From Arthrobacter beigongshangensis (GTDB lineage: Bacteria; Bacillota; Bacilli; Bacillales_A; Planococcaceae): a stretch of 64,000 nucleotides of DNA. Positions 9,032-16,376 of the stretch are shown one piece after another. The notes beneath the pieces are model-generated. The model did not search any database, was not told the DNA's origin, and saw only the letters and a list, made by a program, of their open reading frames with translations. The number at the start of each line of letters is the position of its first letter. Positions within the stretch are counted from its first letter, which is position 1. The DNA lies in assembly GCF_016820585.1 (NCBI RefSeq), contig NZ_JADHDX010000002.1, positions 124,001-188,000 on the forward strand. Direction: 5' to 3'. Made by a program: the position numbers and the translations under genes.

Positions 9032-10012
9032 ATGACGATTAGAGTTGGGATTGCAGGGTACGGAAATTTAGGCCGGGGTGTGGAATATGCCATCGGTCAA
9101 AACAAAGATATGGAGTTAGTTGGAGTATTCTCAAGAAGGAATCCATCCGATGTGCAATTGCTGAATAACAATGTACCCGTGCATAAAATGGATGATATTC
9201 AAAATTTCACGGACTCAATCGATGTCCTTATCCTTTGTGGTGGATCGAAAAACGATTTACCTGAACAGGGACCGGCATTAGCTGCATTGTTTAACACAGT
9301 GGATAGCTTCGACACGCATGCAAAAATTCCGGATTATTTTGAAGCCGTTGATGCTACAGCGAAACCGAACGGCAAGACGGCAATTATTTCTGTCGGCTGG
9401 GATCCAGGTTTATTCTCCATCAATCGTTTGTATGGCGAAGCTGTGTTGTCAGAAGGGGCGACATATACATTTTGGGGCAAAGGATTGAGTCAGGGGCATT
9501 CCGACGCGGTTAGAAGGATTCCAGGTGTGAAGGGAGCCGTCCAATATACAATCCCTGTTCCGGAAGCAGTTGACCGTGTCCGAAGTGGATTATTACCTGA
9601 ACTATCAACACGCGAAAAGCACACGCGAGACTGCTATGTAGTGTTGAGTGAAGGTGCGGAGGCGGAAGAAGTGAAACAAGCGATTGTTACGATGCCTGAT
9701 TACTTCACAGATTACGACACAACAGTCACATTCATTTCGGAAGAAGAATTGGCGCGTGATCATTCTGCAATGCCACACGGTGGGTTCGTCATTCGTAGTG
9801 GAAAAACGGGAGACGGCAATGCACAAGTGATGGAGTACTCGTTGAAACTCGACAGCAACCCAGAGTTCACATCAAGCGTCCTTGTTGCTTATGCACGTGC
9901 AGCCTATCGGTTGAATCAAAACGGTGAAGCAGGTGCGAAAACAGTATTTGACATCGCGCCTGGTCTGTTGTCGCCGAAGAGTGCGGCTGAATTGCGTAAG
10001 GAATTGCTGTAA
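9032..10012 (+). CDS. ddh: meso-Diaminopimelate D-dehydrogenase
   Basis: This 326-residue enzyme makes meso-DAP directly from tetrahydrodipicolinate, ammonia and NADPH, bypassing the acyl pathway to lysine and cell wall. The N-terminus is a Rossmann site (GIAGYGNLGRG). Family-specific stretches follow: FSRRNP (NADP phosphate contact), ILCGGSKND, VDSFDTHAKIP, SVGWDPGLFS and WGKGLSQGHSDAVRRI. It matches the Corynebacterium/B. sphaericus enzyme type and is restricted in Bacillales, which helps place the organism. ATG with AAAGGGG upstream. Neighbours do not belong to the pathway; lysC lies at 38 kb. Confidence 0.96.
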   Translation: MTIRVGIAGYGNLGRGVEYAIGQNKDMELVGVFSRRNPSDVQLLNNNVPVHKMDDIQNFTDSIDVLILCGGSKNDLPEQGPALAALFNTVDSFDTHAKIPDYFEAVDATAKPNGKTAIISVGWDPGLFSINRLYGEAVLSEGATYTFWGKGLSQGHSDAVRRIPGVKGAVQYTIPVPEAVDRVRSGLLPELSTREKHTRDCYVVLSEGAEAEEVKQAIVTMPDYFTDYDTTVTFISEEELARDHSAMPHGGFVIRSGKTGDGNAQVMEYSLKLDSNPEFTSSVLVAYARAAYRLNQNGEAGAKTVFDIAPGLLSPKSAAELRKELL

Positions 10013-10061
10013 TAGATAGCTATTAATTCTGTTAGCGAATGTGAAAGTAGTTTGGTGCTGC

Positions 10062-10243
10062 TCATATCTTGTTATGCTCGCCATGGATGCGTTTATGACC
10101 GGCATGGGTCGCGTTATGCTCGCCATGGACACGGTTATGACCGGCATGAGTTGTGTTATGCTCGTCATGGATGCAATTATGACCGTCACACAATTAATTA
10201 GCACAAAACCTTCTTCAGGCATATCGAGTTGGAAGTCTTTCAT
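10062..10243 (-). pseudogene. Frameshifted His-rich small ORF built of 7-residue repeats
   Basis: On the minus strand the ATG at 10243 opens a 17-codon segment (MKDFQLDMPEEGFVLIN). If one TG of a TGTG dinucleotide (plus strand near 10187-10192) is removed, the frame enters a His-rich tail. The tail has repeats of the form H-N-x-x-H-x-x-H (GHNCIHDEHN, THAGHNRVHG and so on), with 11 His in 42 residues and a TGA stop at 10062. The restored product is exactly 59 residues. The 21-bp period equals seven codons, which supports a coding past. The ribosome site is weak. Metal binding is an inference from composition, and it could be non-coding repeat DNA. Confidence 0.4.
10072..10197. repeat. Six tandem 21-bp repeats
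   Basis: Units start at 10072, 10093, 10114, 10135, 10156 and 10177, each beginning TTATG. Odd units follow TTATGCTCGYCATGG and even units TTATGACCGKCA, so a 42-bp higher-order period is visible. The last unit is degenerate. The array lies downstream of ddh and outside any intact gene. Confidence 0.9.
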
Positions 10244-10274
10244 TTAACCTATATAGTATTGGTGTACTTAATGA

Positions 10275-10315
10275 TGGTGTTACCTTGATATATTGGGGTA
10301 ACACCCATTTTTGGT
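10275..10315 (+). terminator. Hairpin with T-run after the repeat array
   Basis: Arms GGTGTTACC (10276-10284) and GGTAACACC (10297-10305), then ATTTTTGG. It may end ddh transcripts that read through the repeats. Confidence 0.6.
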
Positions 10316-10344
10316 AGGGAAGAATAATGGAAGGGGCGGAGCGA

Positions 10345-10743
10345 ATGAAGTTTTATCTGGCATCGAGTTTACTGAACAAACAGGTTGTCAACTATGTCAG
10401 TGAAAAGTTGGTTGAAGCAGGCTATATACATACATATGACTGGACGAAAAATGACAGGCCCTCGACACTGGAAGAGTTAAAGGCAATTGGTGAAGCGGAG
10501 AAAAATGCAATATTGGCATCTGATGTCGTTGTTATTTTATTGCCCGGAGGAAAAGGAAGTCATATTGAATTAGGCATTGCACTCGGTCGAGTAAAGAAAA
10601 TATTTTTGTATTCAGCTGATGGAACAATGAATGATTTTGACACAACGAGCACCTTTTATCATTTGTCGGAGGTTGAACAAGTCATTGGTACATTGGATGA
10701 GTTAGTGGAAAGAGTTTGTAATTTTCGGGGGAGTTATCGTTGA
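10345..10743 (+). CDS. Nucleoside 2-deoxyribosyltransferase-like protein
   Basis: A 132-residue protein with the deoxyribosyltransferase-like fold. It starts with KFYLASSL, has ASDVVVILLPGGKGSHIELGIALG near 58-80 (the conserved S-x-E/H nucleotide-ribose pocket), and ends in a helical segment. Classical enzymes transfer deoxyribose between bases, but many small bacterial members are uncharacterised and may be hydrolases. The ATG at 10345 is preferred over 10327 because GGGGCGGAG precedes it and homologues start with MKFYxAS. It is followed closely by a GNAT gene. The family is fairly secure; the substrate is not. Confidence 0.75.
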   Translation: MKFYLASSLLNKQVVNYVSEKLVEAGYIHTYDWTKNDRPSTLEELKAIGEAEKNAILASDVVVILLPGGKGSHIELGIALGRVKKIFLYSADGTMNDFDTTSTFYHLSEVEQVIGTLDELVERVCNFRGSYR

Positions 10744-10765
10744 TTAATCAATAGGAGTGAAAAAT

Positions 10766-11239
10766 ATGGATTATCAATTTAAAACAATGACACAGGAGCA
10801 GGCGGAAGATATCGCTTATAACTGGCATTATGATGGTGATTATTCCTTTTATGATATGGAAGCGGATCAAGAGGATCTAGTTGAGTTTTTAGACCCTGAA
10901 AAACGTGGTAACGCTACGTTTATTGTTATGAAAGAGCATACGATGATTGGCTTTTTTAGTTTTAATCAAGTCGAAGACAATCGTATTGATATGGGGTTAG
11001 GAATGAGACCGGATTTAACGGGGGGCGGAGAAGGACTGGCATTTGTAAAAGCAGGTTTAGTATTTGCAGAATCGACATTTGCACCAGATAAAATAACGCT
11101 ATCAGTAGCGACATTTAATAAAAGAGCAATAAAAGTATATGAAAAGGCTGGATTTGAAGTGGGGACTACCTTTATGCAAGAGACGAATGGTAGTAGATAT
11201 GAATTTCTTGAAATGAGCTTTGTTGTCGAATGTCATTGA
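10766..11239 (+). CDS. GNAT family N-acetyltransferase
   Basis: 157 residues with the GNAT architecture. A beta-strand platform carries MGLGMRPDLTGGGEGLAFV, a version of the acetyl-CoA pyrophosphate loop (R/Q-x-x-G-x-G). The C-terminal strand-helix is NKRAIKVYEKAGFEVG, typical of acceptor-substrate GNATs. It acts in the cytoplasm; the acceptor is unknown. The ATG at 10766 is used because AGGAG at 10753-10757 overlaps the GTG at 10757. It lies 22 nt after the preceding gene and is probably cotranscribed. Confidence 0.88.
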   Translation: MDYQFKTMTQEQAEDIAYNWHYDGDYSFYDMEADQEDLVEFLDPEKRGNATFIVMKEHTMIGFFSFNQVEDNRIDMGLGMRPDLTGGGEGLAFVKAGLVFAESTFAPDKITLSVATFNKRAIKVYEKAGFEVGTTFMQETNGSRYEFLEMSFVVECH

Positions 11240-11265
11240 TACCACCATGAGGTGATTGTCAAAGT

Positions 11266-11487
11266 TTAAAAGGATAGAAGAATAGATTCAAGAGTGGTCA
11301 GTATCCTGTTTCTTGTTCCTGTCACGGTATATTCCAATACGGGGCAGTCTAAGTTTGCCGCGTCCTGCAGACCGGTTTCTTCTATAATCTCTACGTTCAA
11401 AACGCTTATAATTGCAATCAGTTTCTCAACATTAGAAGTTGCGATACTAGCACTGGCGTTTTCGATGTCAAAAAAGAAATAATCCAC
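11266..11487 (-). CDS. Possible small protein of unknown function (73 aa)
   Basis: An open frame with natural-looking composition (SNVEKLIAIISVLNVEIIEE). I do not recognise a family. The start would be a GTG that lies inside a hairpin and has only a weak CTCAAGG directly before it. The opposite strand also has an open frame. It may be a remnant or spurious; it is listed because the stretch is otherwise unexplained. Confidence 0.3.
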   Translation of the reverse strand: MDYFFFDIENASASIATSNVEKLIAIISVLNVEIIEETGLQDAANLDCPVLEYTVTGTRNRILTTLESILLSF

Positions 11488-11600
11488 CCTTGAGTTTAGC
11501 GCCTCAGATGGATTATTTCTACTTGGGAAGCTGACCCCCGAATGGGAACCTGCCTATTATAAGTGCCGCATCGATGCTCTAACATCGGTGTGGTCTTTTT
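11476..11600 (+). ncRNA. Candidate structured small RNA with intrinsic terminator
   Basis: Three parts are visible on the plus strand. First, a hairpin with perfect arms GAAATAATCCA (11476-11486) and TGGATTATTTC (11509-11519). Second, a GC-rich unpaired-looking core, CTTGGGAAGCTGACCCCC then GGGAACCTGCC. Third, a terminator with arms CCGCATCGATG and CATCGGTGTGG (11566-11593) followed by TCTTTTT. The terminator's wobble pairs are G-U only when read as plus-strand RNA, which fixes the orientation. There is no ORF inside. I do not recognise a named family. The first hairpin is followed by T6 on the minus strand, so it could instead be a minus-strand terminator. Confidence 0.5.
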
Positions 11601-11686
11601 AATATATCCTGCTGTTACAGCAATTATAACAAACCCTAAATTTTCTGTCTAGCAATCGGAGAAGTAGAGTGTGCAGTTGAAATCGT

Positions 11687-12154
11687 TTAGTATTCCCTAA
11701 ACAGTAAATCCGAAGAAACAGGTTTTATAGCAAGCTCCCTAGACCAGACGGACAATTGTCCAACATGATGAATTTCGTGTGAAATGATATGCCGCATTAT
11801 TTTCCCGTAAGTAAAGCTGGAAGTAGTGCCATTTCTCCTCTGCATTTCAAAGACTTTATCCTCTGAATCAGGCGTCCATGATTGCATAAAACCTTGGGTT
11901 ATCAATTTTGTACTGTTAGAGGACTCTATCACCTCTTGTAGAGTGAAAATGCCATTTATGTCCTTCATGATAACCGGTGTCCCATTCATTTGATTAATCC
12001 ATATTTGTTCACAATCAATGACGTGAAATAAATTTTGCAATATACTCCCCATACCACCGGTCCGTTTTTGTGTAAGTTCTTCAATCGAAATCTGTTGACT
12101 CCATTCAAACCAGTCATCTCTTACTTGCCAATTATATTGAAACATATTAAGCAT
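11687..12154 (-). CDS. DinB family protein
   Basis: 155 residues of the DinB/YfiT four-helix fold. Three His suited to bind a divalent metal are seen: NLFHVID near residue 44 and ISHEIHHVGQL near 127-133. Proteins of this group include thiol-dependent transferases (bacillithiol S-transferases), but many are uncharacterised. AGGTGG lies 9 nt before the ATG. It is isolated and monocistronic. I make no claim for DNA-damage control. Confidence 0.82.
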   Translation of the reverse strand: MLNMFQYNWQVRDDWFEWSQQISIEELTQKRTGGMGSILQNLFHVIDCEQIWINQMNGTPVIMKDINGIFTLQEVIESSNSTKLITQGFMQSWTPDSEDKVFEMQRRNGTTSSFTYGKIMRHIISHEIHHVGQLSVWSRELAIKPVSSDLLFREY

Positions 12155-12312
12155 TTACGATTCCACCTAATAAAGTATTTTCCCTTATTGTAACCCGAAG
12201 ACTAATAACTTTGTTAAGATTCTTAATAAGTATGAAGTAACAAAGTCATTAAGATAGGGGCTAGTATTGAGGGATAGCTACCAAATAATAAAGTGAGAAG
12301 GAGATGGTAGAA

Positions 12313-12753
12313 ATGAAAAGAGTAGATGTTGCGTATGTGCTTCTAGTTGATGAGCAGGAGGAAAATGTTTTGTTAGTCAAAAATAAAGGACCCGAAGCTT
12401 CCTACTATACACTCCCCGGCGGAGCAGTCGAGAAAGGAGAAACACTAGAAGAGGCTGCAATTCGTGAAGTGAAAGAAGAAACAGGACTAGACGTACAGCT
12501 AGGTGGTATTTTTACTGTAAGTGAAGCATTTTTTGAAGAAAGAGGGCATCACACTATTCTCTTTACTTTTACAGGGAAAATCATCGGTGGAGAAATCAAT
12601 ATTTCAATGCCAGAAGAAATCGAAGAAGTTACTTGGATGAACTCGCAGCAGGCGGAACAATATATACATTTAGCGAGAGGGTTTGAAGGGTTAATTGAAA
12701 GTAAAACTACAGTTCCTTATATTTTGAGGGAAGCAGGTAGACATCAATCTTAA
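12313..12753 (+). CDS. Nudix hydrolase
   Basis: 146 residues. The Nudix box is complete: it runs from GGAVEKGETLEEAA into IREVKEETGL (about residues 36-58), matching GX5EX7REUXEEXGU. It hydrolyses nucleoside-diphosphate-linked substrates using Mg2+; which substrate cannot be told. I chose the ATG at 12313 because AGAAGGAGA ends directly at the ATG at 12304 and is 8-9 nt from 12313. Upstream and downstream genes are separately promoted, so it is probably monocistronic. Confidence 0.9.
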   Translation: MKRVDVAYVLLVDEQEENVLLVKNKGPEASYYTLPGGAVEKGETLEEAAIREVKEETGLDVQLGGIFTVSEAFFEERGHHTILFTFTGKIIGGEINISMPEEIEEVTWMNSQQAEQYIHLARGFEGLIESKTTVPYILREAGRHQS

Positions 12754-12799
12754 AGGAGCATGTTTGCCAATATTTTTTTATTTCCCAATCCGAAATGTT

Positions 12800-12828
12800 T
12801 TGATAATAACAGCCTTTTCGCATATACT
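12800..12828 (+). promoter_or_regulatory. Sigma-A-type promoter for the M42 peptidase gene
   Basis: TTGATA (12800-12805), a 17-nt spacer, and TATACT (12823-12828), about 30 nt before the ribosome site. Confidence 0.75.
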
Positions 12829-12862
12829 ACTCTTGTATGATTTATTTAGGAGGTCGAAGTAA

Positions 12863-13951
12863 TTGACGAAATTAGATGAAACACTGGAAATGTTGAAAGC
12901 GCTCACAGATGCGAAGGGGATCCCTGGAAATGAACGTGAACCGCGTGAAGTGATGAGGAAGTACATAGAGCCGTTTGCGGATGAAATTGATCAGGATGGT
13001 TTGGGTTCATTGATCGCTAAAAAAACGGGCGATGCGAATGGTCCGAAAATTATGCTAGCGGGTCATTTGGATGAAGTTGGTTTCATGATTTCTAAAATCG
13101 ATGACAAAGGATTTTTATCTTTCCAAACTGTTGGTGGTTGGTGGTCGCAAGTGATGTTGGCGCAGCGTGTAACAATTGTGACACGCAAAGGTGATACGGT
13201 AACAGGAGTTATTGGATCGAAGCCTCCACATATCCTTTCGCCAGAAGCGCGTAAAAAACCGGTCGATATTAAAGATATGTTTATCGATATAGGTGCAACT
13301 TCGAAAGAAGAAGCAATGGAATGGGGCATCTTGCCAGGGGATATGGTCGTGCCGTATTTCGAATTCACGGTAATGAATAATGATAAATATTTACTTGCGA
13401 AGGCATGGGATAACCGAATTGGGATTGCTATCGCAATTGAAGTATTAAAAGCGTTGAAGGCTGAAAATCATCCGAATATCGTATTTGGCGTGGGAGCAGC
13501 GCAAGAAGAAATTGGTCTTCGTGGTGCACGTACAGCTGCAACGAAAATCGAGCCGGACATTGGTTTCGCTGTTGACGTAGGCATCGCTGGTGATACACCC
13601 GGGATTACGTCGAAGGAAGCAACAGGTAAAATGGGTGATGGACCACAAATCCTACTTTTCGATGCTTCTATGGTATCTCATAAAGGATTACGTGACTTCG
13701 TTGTCGATACAGCTGAAGAACATGGTATTCCTTATCAGTTCGAAACGATTCCGGGCGGTGGAACAGATGCTGGTTCCATCCATCTTTCAGGGCATGGCGT
13801 TCCATCCCTTGCGATTTGTATTCCGACGAGATATATTCATTCACACGCTGGAATCTTACACCGCGATGATTTTGAAAACACGGTGAAGCTGATTGTTGAA
13901 GTCATTAAGAAATTAGACCGTAACGCGGTCAATACGATTACATTTGATTAA
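12863..13951 (+). CDS. ytoP: M42 family metallo-aminopeptidase (YtoP/FrvX type)
   Basis: A 362-residue cytoplasmic dizinc aminopeptidase. Metal and catalytic motifs appear in order: [12 protein letters not shown] (His and general-base region, near 67-78), KAWDNRIG (bridging Asp), [12 protein letters not shown] (catalytic Glu pair), [10 protein letters not shown], and the last metal His in [12 protein letters not shown] near 330. M42 enzymes form tetrahedral dodecamers that degrade peptides. The old label endoglucanase for this family is misleading. TTG start with AGGAGGT 8 nt before it. The B. subtilis counterpart is YtoP. Confidence 0.92.
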   Translation: MTKLDETLEMLKALTDAKGIPGNEREPREVMRKYIEPFADEIDQDGLGSLIAKKTGDANGPKIMLAGHLDEVGFMISKIDDKGFLSFQTVGGWWSQVMLAQRVTIVTRKGDTVTGVIGSKPPHILSPEARKKPVDIKDMFIDIGATSKEEAMEWGILPGDMVVPYFEFTVMNNDKYLLAKAWDNRIGIAIAIEVLKALKAENHPNIVFGVGAAQEEIGLRGARTAATKIEPDIGFAVDVGIAGDTPGITSKEATGKMGDGPQILLFDASMVSHKGLRDFVVDTAEEHGIPYQFETIPGGGTDAGSIHLSGHGVPSLAICIPTRYIHSHAGILHRDDFENTVKLIVEVIKKLDRNAVNTITFD

Positions 13952-13963
13952 TTAAACGATTCG

Positions 13964-14000
13964 ACTGCTCTGGCCAATAAAATGGCTGGGGCAGTTTTTT
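13964..14000 (+). terminator. Terminator after the M42 peptidase gene
   Basis: Stem ACTGCTC...GGGGCAGT with inner GGCCA/TGGCT, then six T. Confidence 0.75.
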
Positions 14001-14006
14001 CATTTC

Positions 14007-14093
14007 AACTTGCTAAAGCAAGTTGTCCTCCGGAGGATGTCACAAATTATGAAAGAAGTTAATTTGGACGCAATTACGAATTGGCGTAATCGA
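14007..14093 (+). repeat. Family A intergenic repeat, copy A1 (short form)
   Basis: The first stem is CAACTTGC/GCAAGTTG. Then come TCCTCCGGAGGATGTCACA and the tail GGACGCAATTACG...CGTAATCG. The inner hairpin seen in the other copies is absent. It sits between the M42 terminator and the argF promoter. Confidence 0.7.
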
Positions 14094-14100
14094 TAAATCT

Positions 14101-14131
14101 ATAATAATGCACTTGACTTTATAATTATGCA
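14101..14131 (+). promoter_or_regulatory. Possible arginine-repressor operator (two direct half-sites)
   Basis: ATAATAATGCA (14101-14111) and ATAATTATGCA (14121-14131) are nearly identical and exactly 20 bp apart, two helical turns. They flank and overlap the -35 of argF. A/T-rich boxes ending in TGCA resemble ArgR/AhrC sites. Inferred from pattern and gene function only. Confidence 0.4.
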
Positions 14132-14142
14132 TACTATATACT
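14113..14142 (+). promoter_or_regulatory. Promoter of argF
   Basis: TTGACT (14113-14118), an 18-nt spacer and TATACT (14137-14142). Transcription should begin near 14149, which excludes the start codon at 14143. Confidence 0.75.
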
Positions 14143-14181
14143 GTGATATACAAAATGAAAACAGTGATTGGGGATGTCGGT

Positions 14182-15144
14182 ATGATGAAAGTTGAAGAGA
14201 AAAATAGTGATATTGCAAATGGTTTGAAGGGGAAGGACCTGTTATCCCTTCTTGATTATACAAGTGAAGAAGTTGCATATTTATTAGACTATGCGAATGA
14301 CATGAAAAAGGAAATGCTTGCGGGCAAGATGCCACCTATTTTAGCTGGCAAGACGCTTGGGATGATTTTTGAAAAGCATTCAACGCGCACACGTATCTCA
14401 TTTGAAGTTGGTATGATCCAACTGGGAGGTCATGCGATGTTCATGAACGCACGTGACCTACAAATCGGACGCGGTGAGTCGGTGTATGATACAGGGCATG
14501 TATTGTCGGAGTATTTGGATGGCGTCATGATTCGTGCGAATTCGCATGAAATGGTCAAGGAATTGGCAGAACATACATCTGTTCCAGTCATCAATGGCTT
14601 AACGGATATTTTTCATCCATGTCAGGCATTGGCAGATTTGCTGACGATTTTGGAAGTGAAAGGATCGCTAGCGGGAAAGAAGATTGCCTATATTGGGGAC
14701 GGTAATAATGTAGCGCACTCGCTCATCATTGCCGCAGCGCATATGGGCATGCATGCAGCTGTCGCGACGCCAGTAGGGTTTGAATATAACGCAGATTTGT
14801 TGGTCAAAGCGCAGGAGCTAGCTACTAAGAATGGTGGTAGTGTAGTGACAACAACGAACCCGATTGAAGCCGTACAAGATGCAGATGTCGTCTATACAGA
14901 TGTCTGGACTAGTATGGGCCAAGAAGAAGAGGCGGCGGCACGTCTTGAAGCGTTTAAAGATTTCCAAATCAACGATGCATTGGTTGCACATGCAAAAGAT
15001 GATTATATGTTCTTGCATTGTCTGCCGGCACACCGCGAGGAAGAGGTGGCGACGTCTGTCATTGATGGACCAAATTCATATGTATTCCAACAAGCAGGGA
15101 ATCGTCTGCACGCACAGAAAGCTGTTTTGGCCAATGTGTTGTAA
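14182..15144 (+). CDS. argF: Ornithine carbamoyltransferase
   Basis: Transfers the carbamoyl group to ornithine, giving citrulline in arginine synthesis. The 320-residue product shows the carbamoyl-phosphate motif FEKHSTRTRISFE, the DGVMIRANSH and HPCQALADLLT segments, a second-domain GDGNNVAHS, and the ornithine loop HCLPAHRE. The whole set is diagnostic. ATG at 14182 (or 14185) follows GGGGATG; an upstream in-frame ATG at 14143 would precede the transcription start. It stands alone, with no other arg gene in the window. A catabolic (arcB) role is less likely because no arc genes are near and an ArgR-like site overlaps the promoter. Confidence 0.96.
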   Translation: MMKVEEKNSDIANGLKGKDLLSLLDYTSEEVAYLLDYANDMKKEMLAGKMPPILAGKTLGMIFEKHSTRTRISFEVGMIQLGGHAMFMNARDLQIGRGESVYDTGHVLSEYLDGVMIRANSHEMVKELAEHTSVPVINGLTDIFHPCQALADLLTILEVKGSLAGKKIAYIGDGNNVAHSLIIAAAHMGMHAAVATPVGFEYNADLLVKAQELATKNGGSVVTTTNPIEAVQDADVVYTDVWTSMGQEEEAAARLEAFKDFQINDALVAHAKDDYMFLHCLPAHREEEVATSVIDGPNSYVFQQAGNRLHAQKAVLANVL

Positions 15145-15159
15145 TTGAATAGCTTTATA

Positions 15160-15189
15160 AGTCCAGGTCCTTACTGACTGGGCTTTTTT
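15160..15189 (+). terminator. Terminator after argF
   Basis: Arms AGTCCAG and CTGGGCT (one G-U pair), then TTTTT. Confidence 0.8.
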
Positions 15190-15343
15190 ATCTGTTGCAG
15201 AGGGCTTTGATTGCTACATTGCTATAATTCTTGTGATGCATAATGAGTCGAACTGTGATTCAATCATTGTTAAAACATTTGAAACTTATTGGTTTGAAAT
15301 ACGTAAATAGGATAATTGATATTTAGAAGGTTGGTGTACTACT

Positions 15344-15529
15344 ATGTTTAAATCAGAAGTAACTAACAAGGTTCTAGATATTATCCTCTTTTTGGGATTT
15401 ATGTTAATAGTTTTATCAAAAAATAATGTAGATACACAGACTAAAACGTTAACAATCTTTATGGTGGCAGCAAGAATCTTATACGATTTATACAAAATTA
15501 TTAAAATCAAGAGGCTGAAAGCTGATTAA
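15344..15529 (+). CDS. Small membrane protein of unknown function (61 aa)
   Basis: A 61-residue product with one clear hydrophobic stretch (VLDIILFLGFMLIVL, residues 10-24) and a second weaker one (LTIFMVAARILYDLY), then a basic tail KIIKIKRLKAD. I do not recognise the family. AGAAGG precedes the ATG at somewhat long spacing, and a terminator follows the stop. Isolated and monocistronic. Real expression is likely but not certain. Confidence 0.6.
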   Translation: MFKSEVTNKVLDIILFLGFMLIVLSKNNVDTQTKTLTIFMVAARILYDLYKIIKIKRLKAD

Positions 15530-15546
15530 ATTTGATTGGCTTTTTT
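15519..15546 (+). terminator. Terminator after the 61-residue protein
   Basis: Stem AAGCTGAT/GATTGGCTT with G-U pairs, loop TAAATTT, then T6; overlaps the stop codon. Confidence 0.6.
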
Positions 15547-15637
15547 ATTACGTTCAATGTATCAGTTTCGCACTACCGAAAAACCCCCGCGCTTACCAAT
15601 CGTCCTTTGCCCTTACACCAAAAAGGTGGCTGTACTT

Positions 15638-15674
15638 AAGACTGCTGATTGAGTTGTTATCAGCGGTCTTTTTT
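15638..15674 (+). terminator. Strong terminator without a recognised gene before it
   Basis: Perfect arms AAGACTGCTGAT and ATCAGCGGTCTT, loop of 9, then T4-T6. The 15547-15637 stretch ahead of it has no ORF I can support. The rest of 15530-15855 holds only the promoter region of the next gene. Confidence 0.75.
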
Positions 15675-15798
15675 CCGTTATTCATCTCACTAATGATGAA
15701 AAGAATGCATTTGCTTGATCACGTATTTCATATTTACCTCTAATTGAGTTAATCTTTAAAATCACGCTCCGCGCTTGTCCATTCTCCGTTTGTTTCGA

Positions 15799-15815
15799 AT
15801 TCATATATTATGAAT
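15799..15815. promoter_or_regulatory. Inverted repeat with a sigma-K-like -10 before the Cys-rich gene
   Basis: ATTCATA and TATGAAT flank TAT, a perfect 7-3-7 inverted repeat. Inside it CATATATTA fits the sigma-K -10 pattern CATANNNTA. No clear -35 AC is seen, so this is weak. Confidence 0.3.
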
Positions 15816-15855
15816 GCAAGGCTTGCAAAATAAAACCTGAAAGGAGGTCTTCATA

Positions 15856-16134
15856 ATGAAAAATGATTGTGAAAAATGTGATAAGCGTAACGGGAACTCT
15901 GATAAAAATAGAAATAACTGTAAAGGCTGTGTTTGTAATCAATTAAGACGATTACAAAGGCGGACTGAAGTTGACGTTTTCTTAGCAGGTGGACAAGTAT
16001 TAGAAGATGTTGTTTTTATTAGGTTAGATCAGAGGAATTGCTGCGCATTCTTTAATGATCCAGAAACAGAACCTGGTTCAACACTTATCGTAGACTGCCA
16101 AGATATTCAAGCTATTCGAATAGAAGCAGACTGA
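15856..16134 (+). CDS. Cys-rich small protein, possibly spore-associated
   Basis: 92 residues. The first 30 are highly polar and Cys-rich (CEKCDKRNGN, then NCKGCVCNQL). The rest forms a compact beta-type segment (TEVDVFLAGGQVLEDVVFIRLD) with a further NCCAFF and VDCQD. In all it has 9 Cys. The style is like small coat or exosporium proteins of Bacillales, but I do not recognise the exact family. An excellent AAAGGAGGT lies 8 nt before the ATG. A terminator follows. The sspI gene is next to it on the other strand. The spore link is an inference from composition and setting. Confidence 0.6.
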   Translation: MKNDCEKCDKRNGNSDKNRNNCKGCVCNQLRRLQRRTEVDVFLAGGQVLEDVVFIRLDQRNCCAFFNDPETEPGSTLIVDCQDIQAIRIEAD

Positions 16135-16139
16135 GTTAT

Positions 16140-16174
16140 AAGGGGTCTCTTTATTTATGGAAGAGGCCTTTCTC
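16140..16174 (+). terminator. Terminator after the Cys-rich gene
   Basis: Imperfect stem AGGGGTCTCTT/AAGAGGCCTTT followed by a T-rich stretch. Confidence 0.6.
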
Positions 16175-16332
16175 TATACAATAAATCTTCTATTATTAAG
16201 CAATTTATTTACGAATATAGTTGAAGTTGAAGTTGAAGCAAAATTATATTCAGTTCATCTCGTAGAGTGCTCACTCTTTTTTTGTATCGCATTATGTGTC
16301 TACTGTTGTCTTTATTGGACATATATCACCTG

Positions 16333-16367
16333 AAATTGCGCGGGTGCCACTGGCACCCGCGCAATTT
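16333..16367. terminator. 35-bp near-perfect palindrome after sspI
   Basis: Arms of 17 bp (AAATTGCGCGGGTGCCA and its exact complement) separated by one base. It lies 10 nt after the sspI stop and probably acts as its terminator; the T-run is only TTT. Confidence 0.6.
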
Positions 16368-16376
16368 ACTTACCAT

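Noticed and set aside
10072..10197. CRISPR array
   Set aside because: The 21-bp units are contiguous with no unique spacers, and there are no cas genes.
10041..10247. A plus-strand 68-codon frame across the 21-bp repeats (Met-rich)
   Set aside because: Tandem repeats of 21 bp keep several frames open. This one has no ribosome site. The minus His-rich frame is more protein-like, though broken.
11294..11482. A plus-strand 62-codon frame opposite the 73-residue candidate
   Set aside because: No ribosome site and a composition without protein-like pattern; it ends inside a hairpin.
16135..16330. Short frame after the Cys-rich gene with GTTGAA repeated three times
   Set aside because: The frame starts inside a terminator, is hydrophobic by A/T bias, and lacks a ribosome site.
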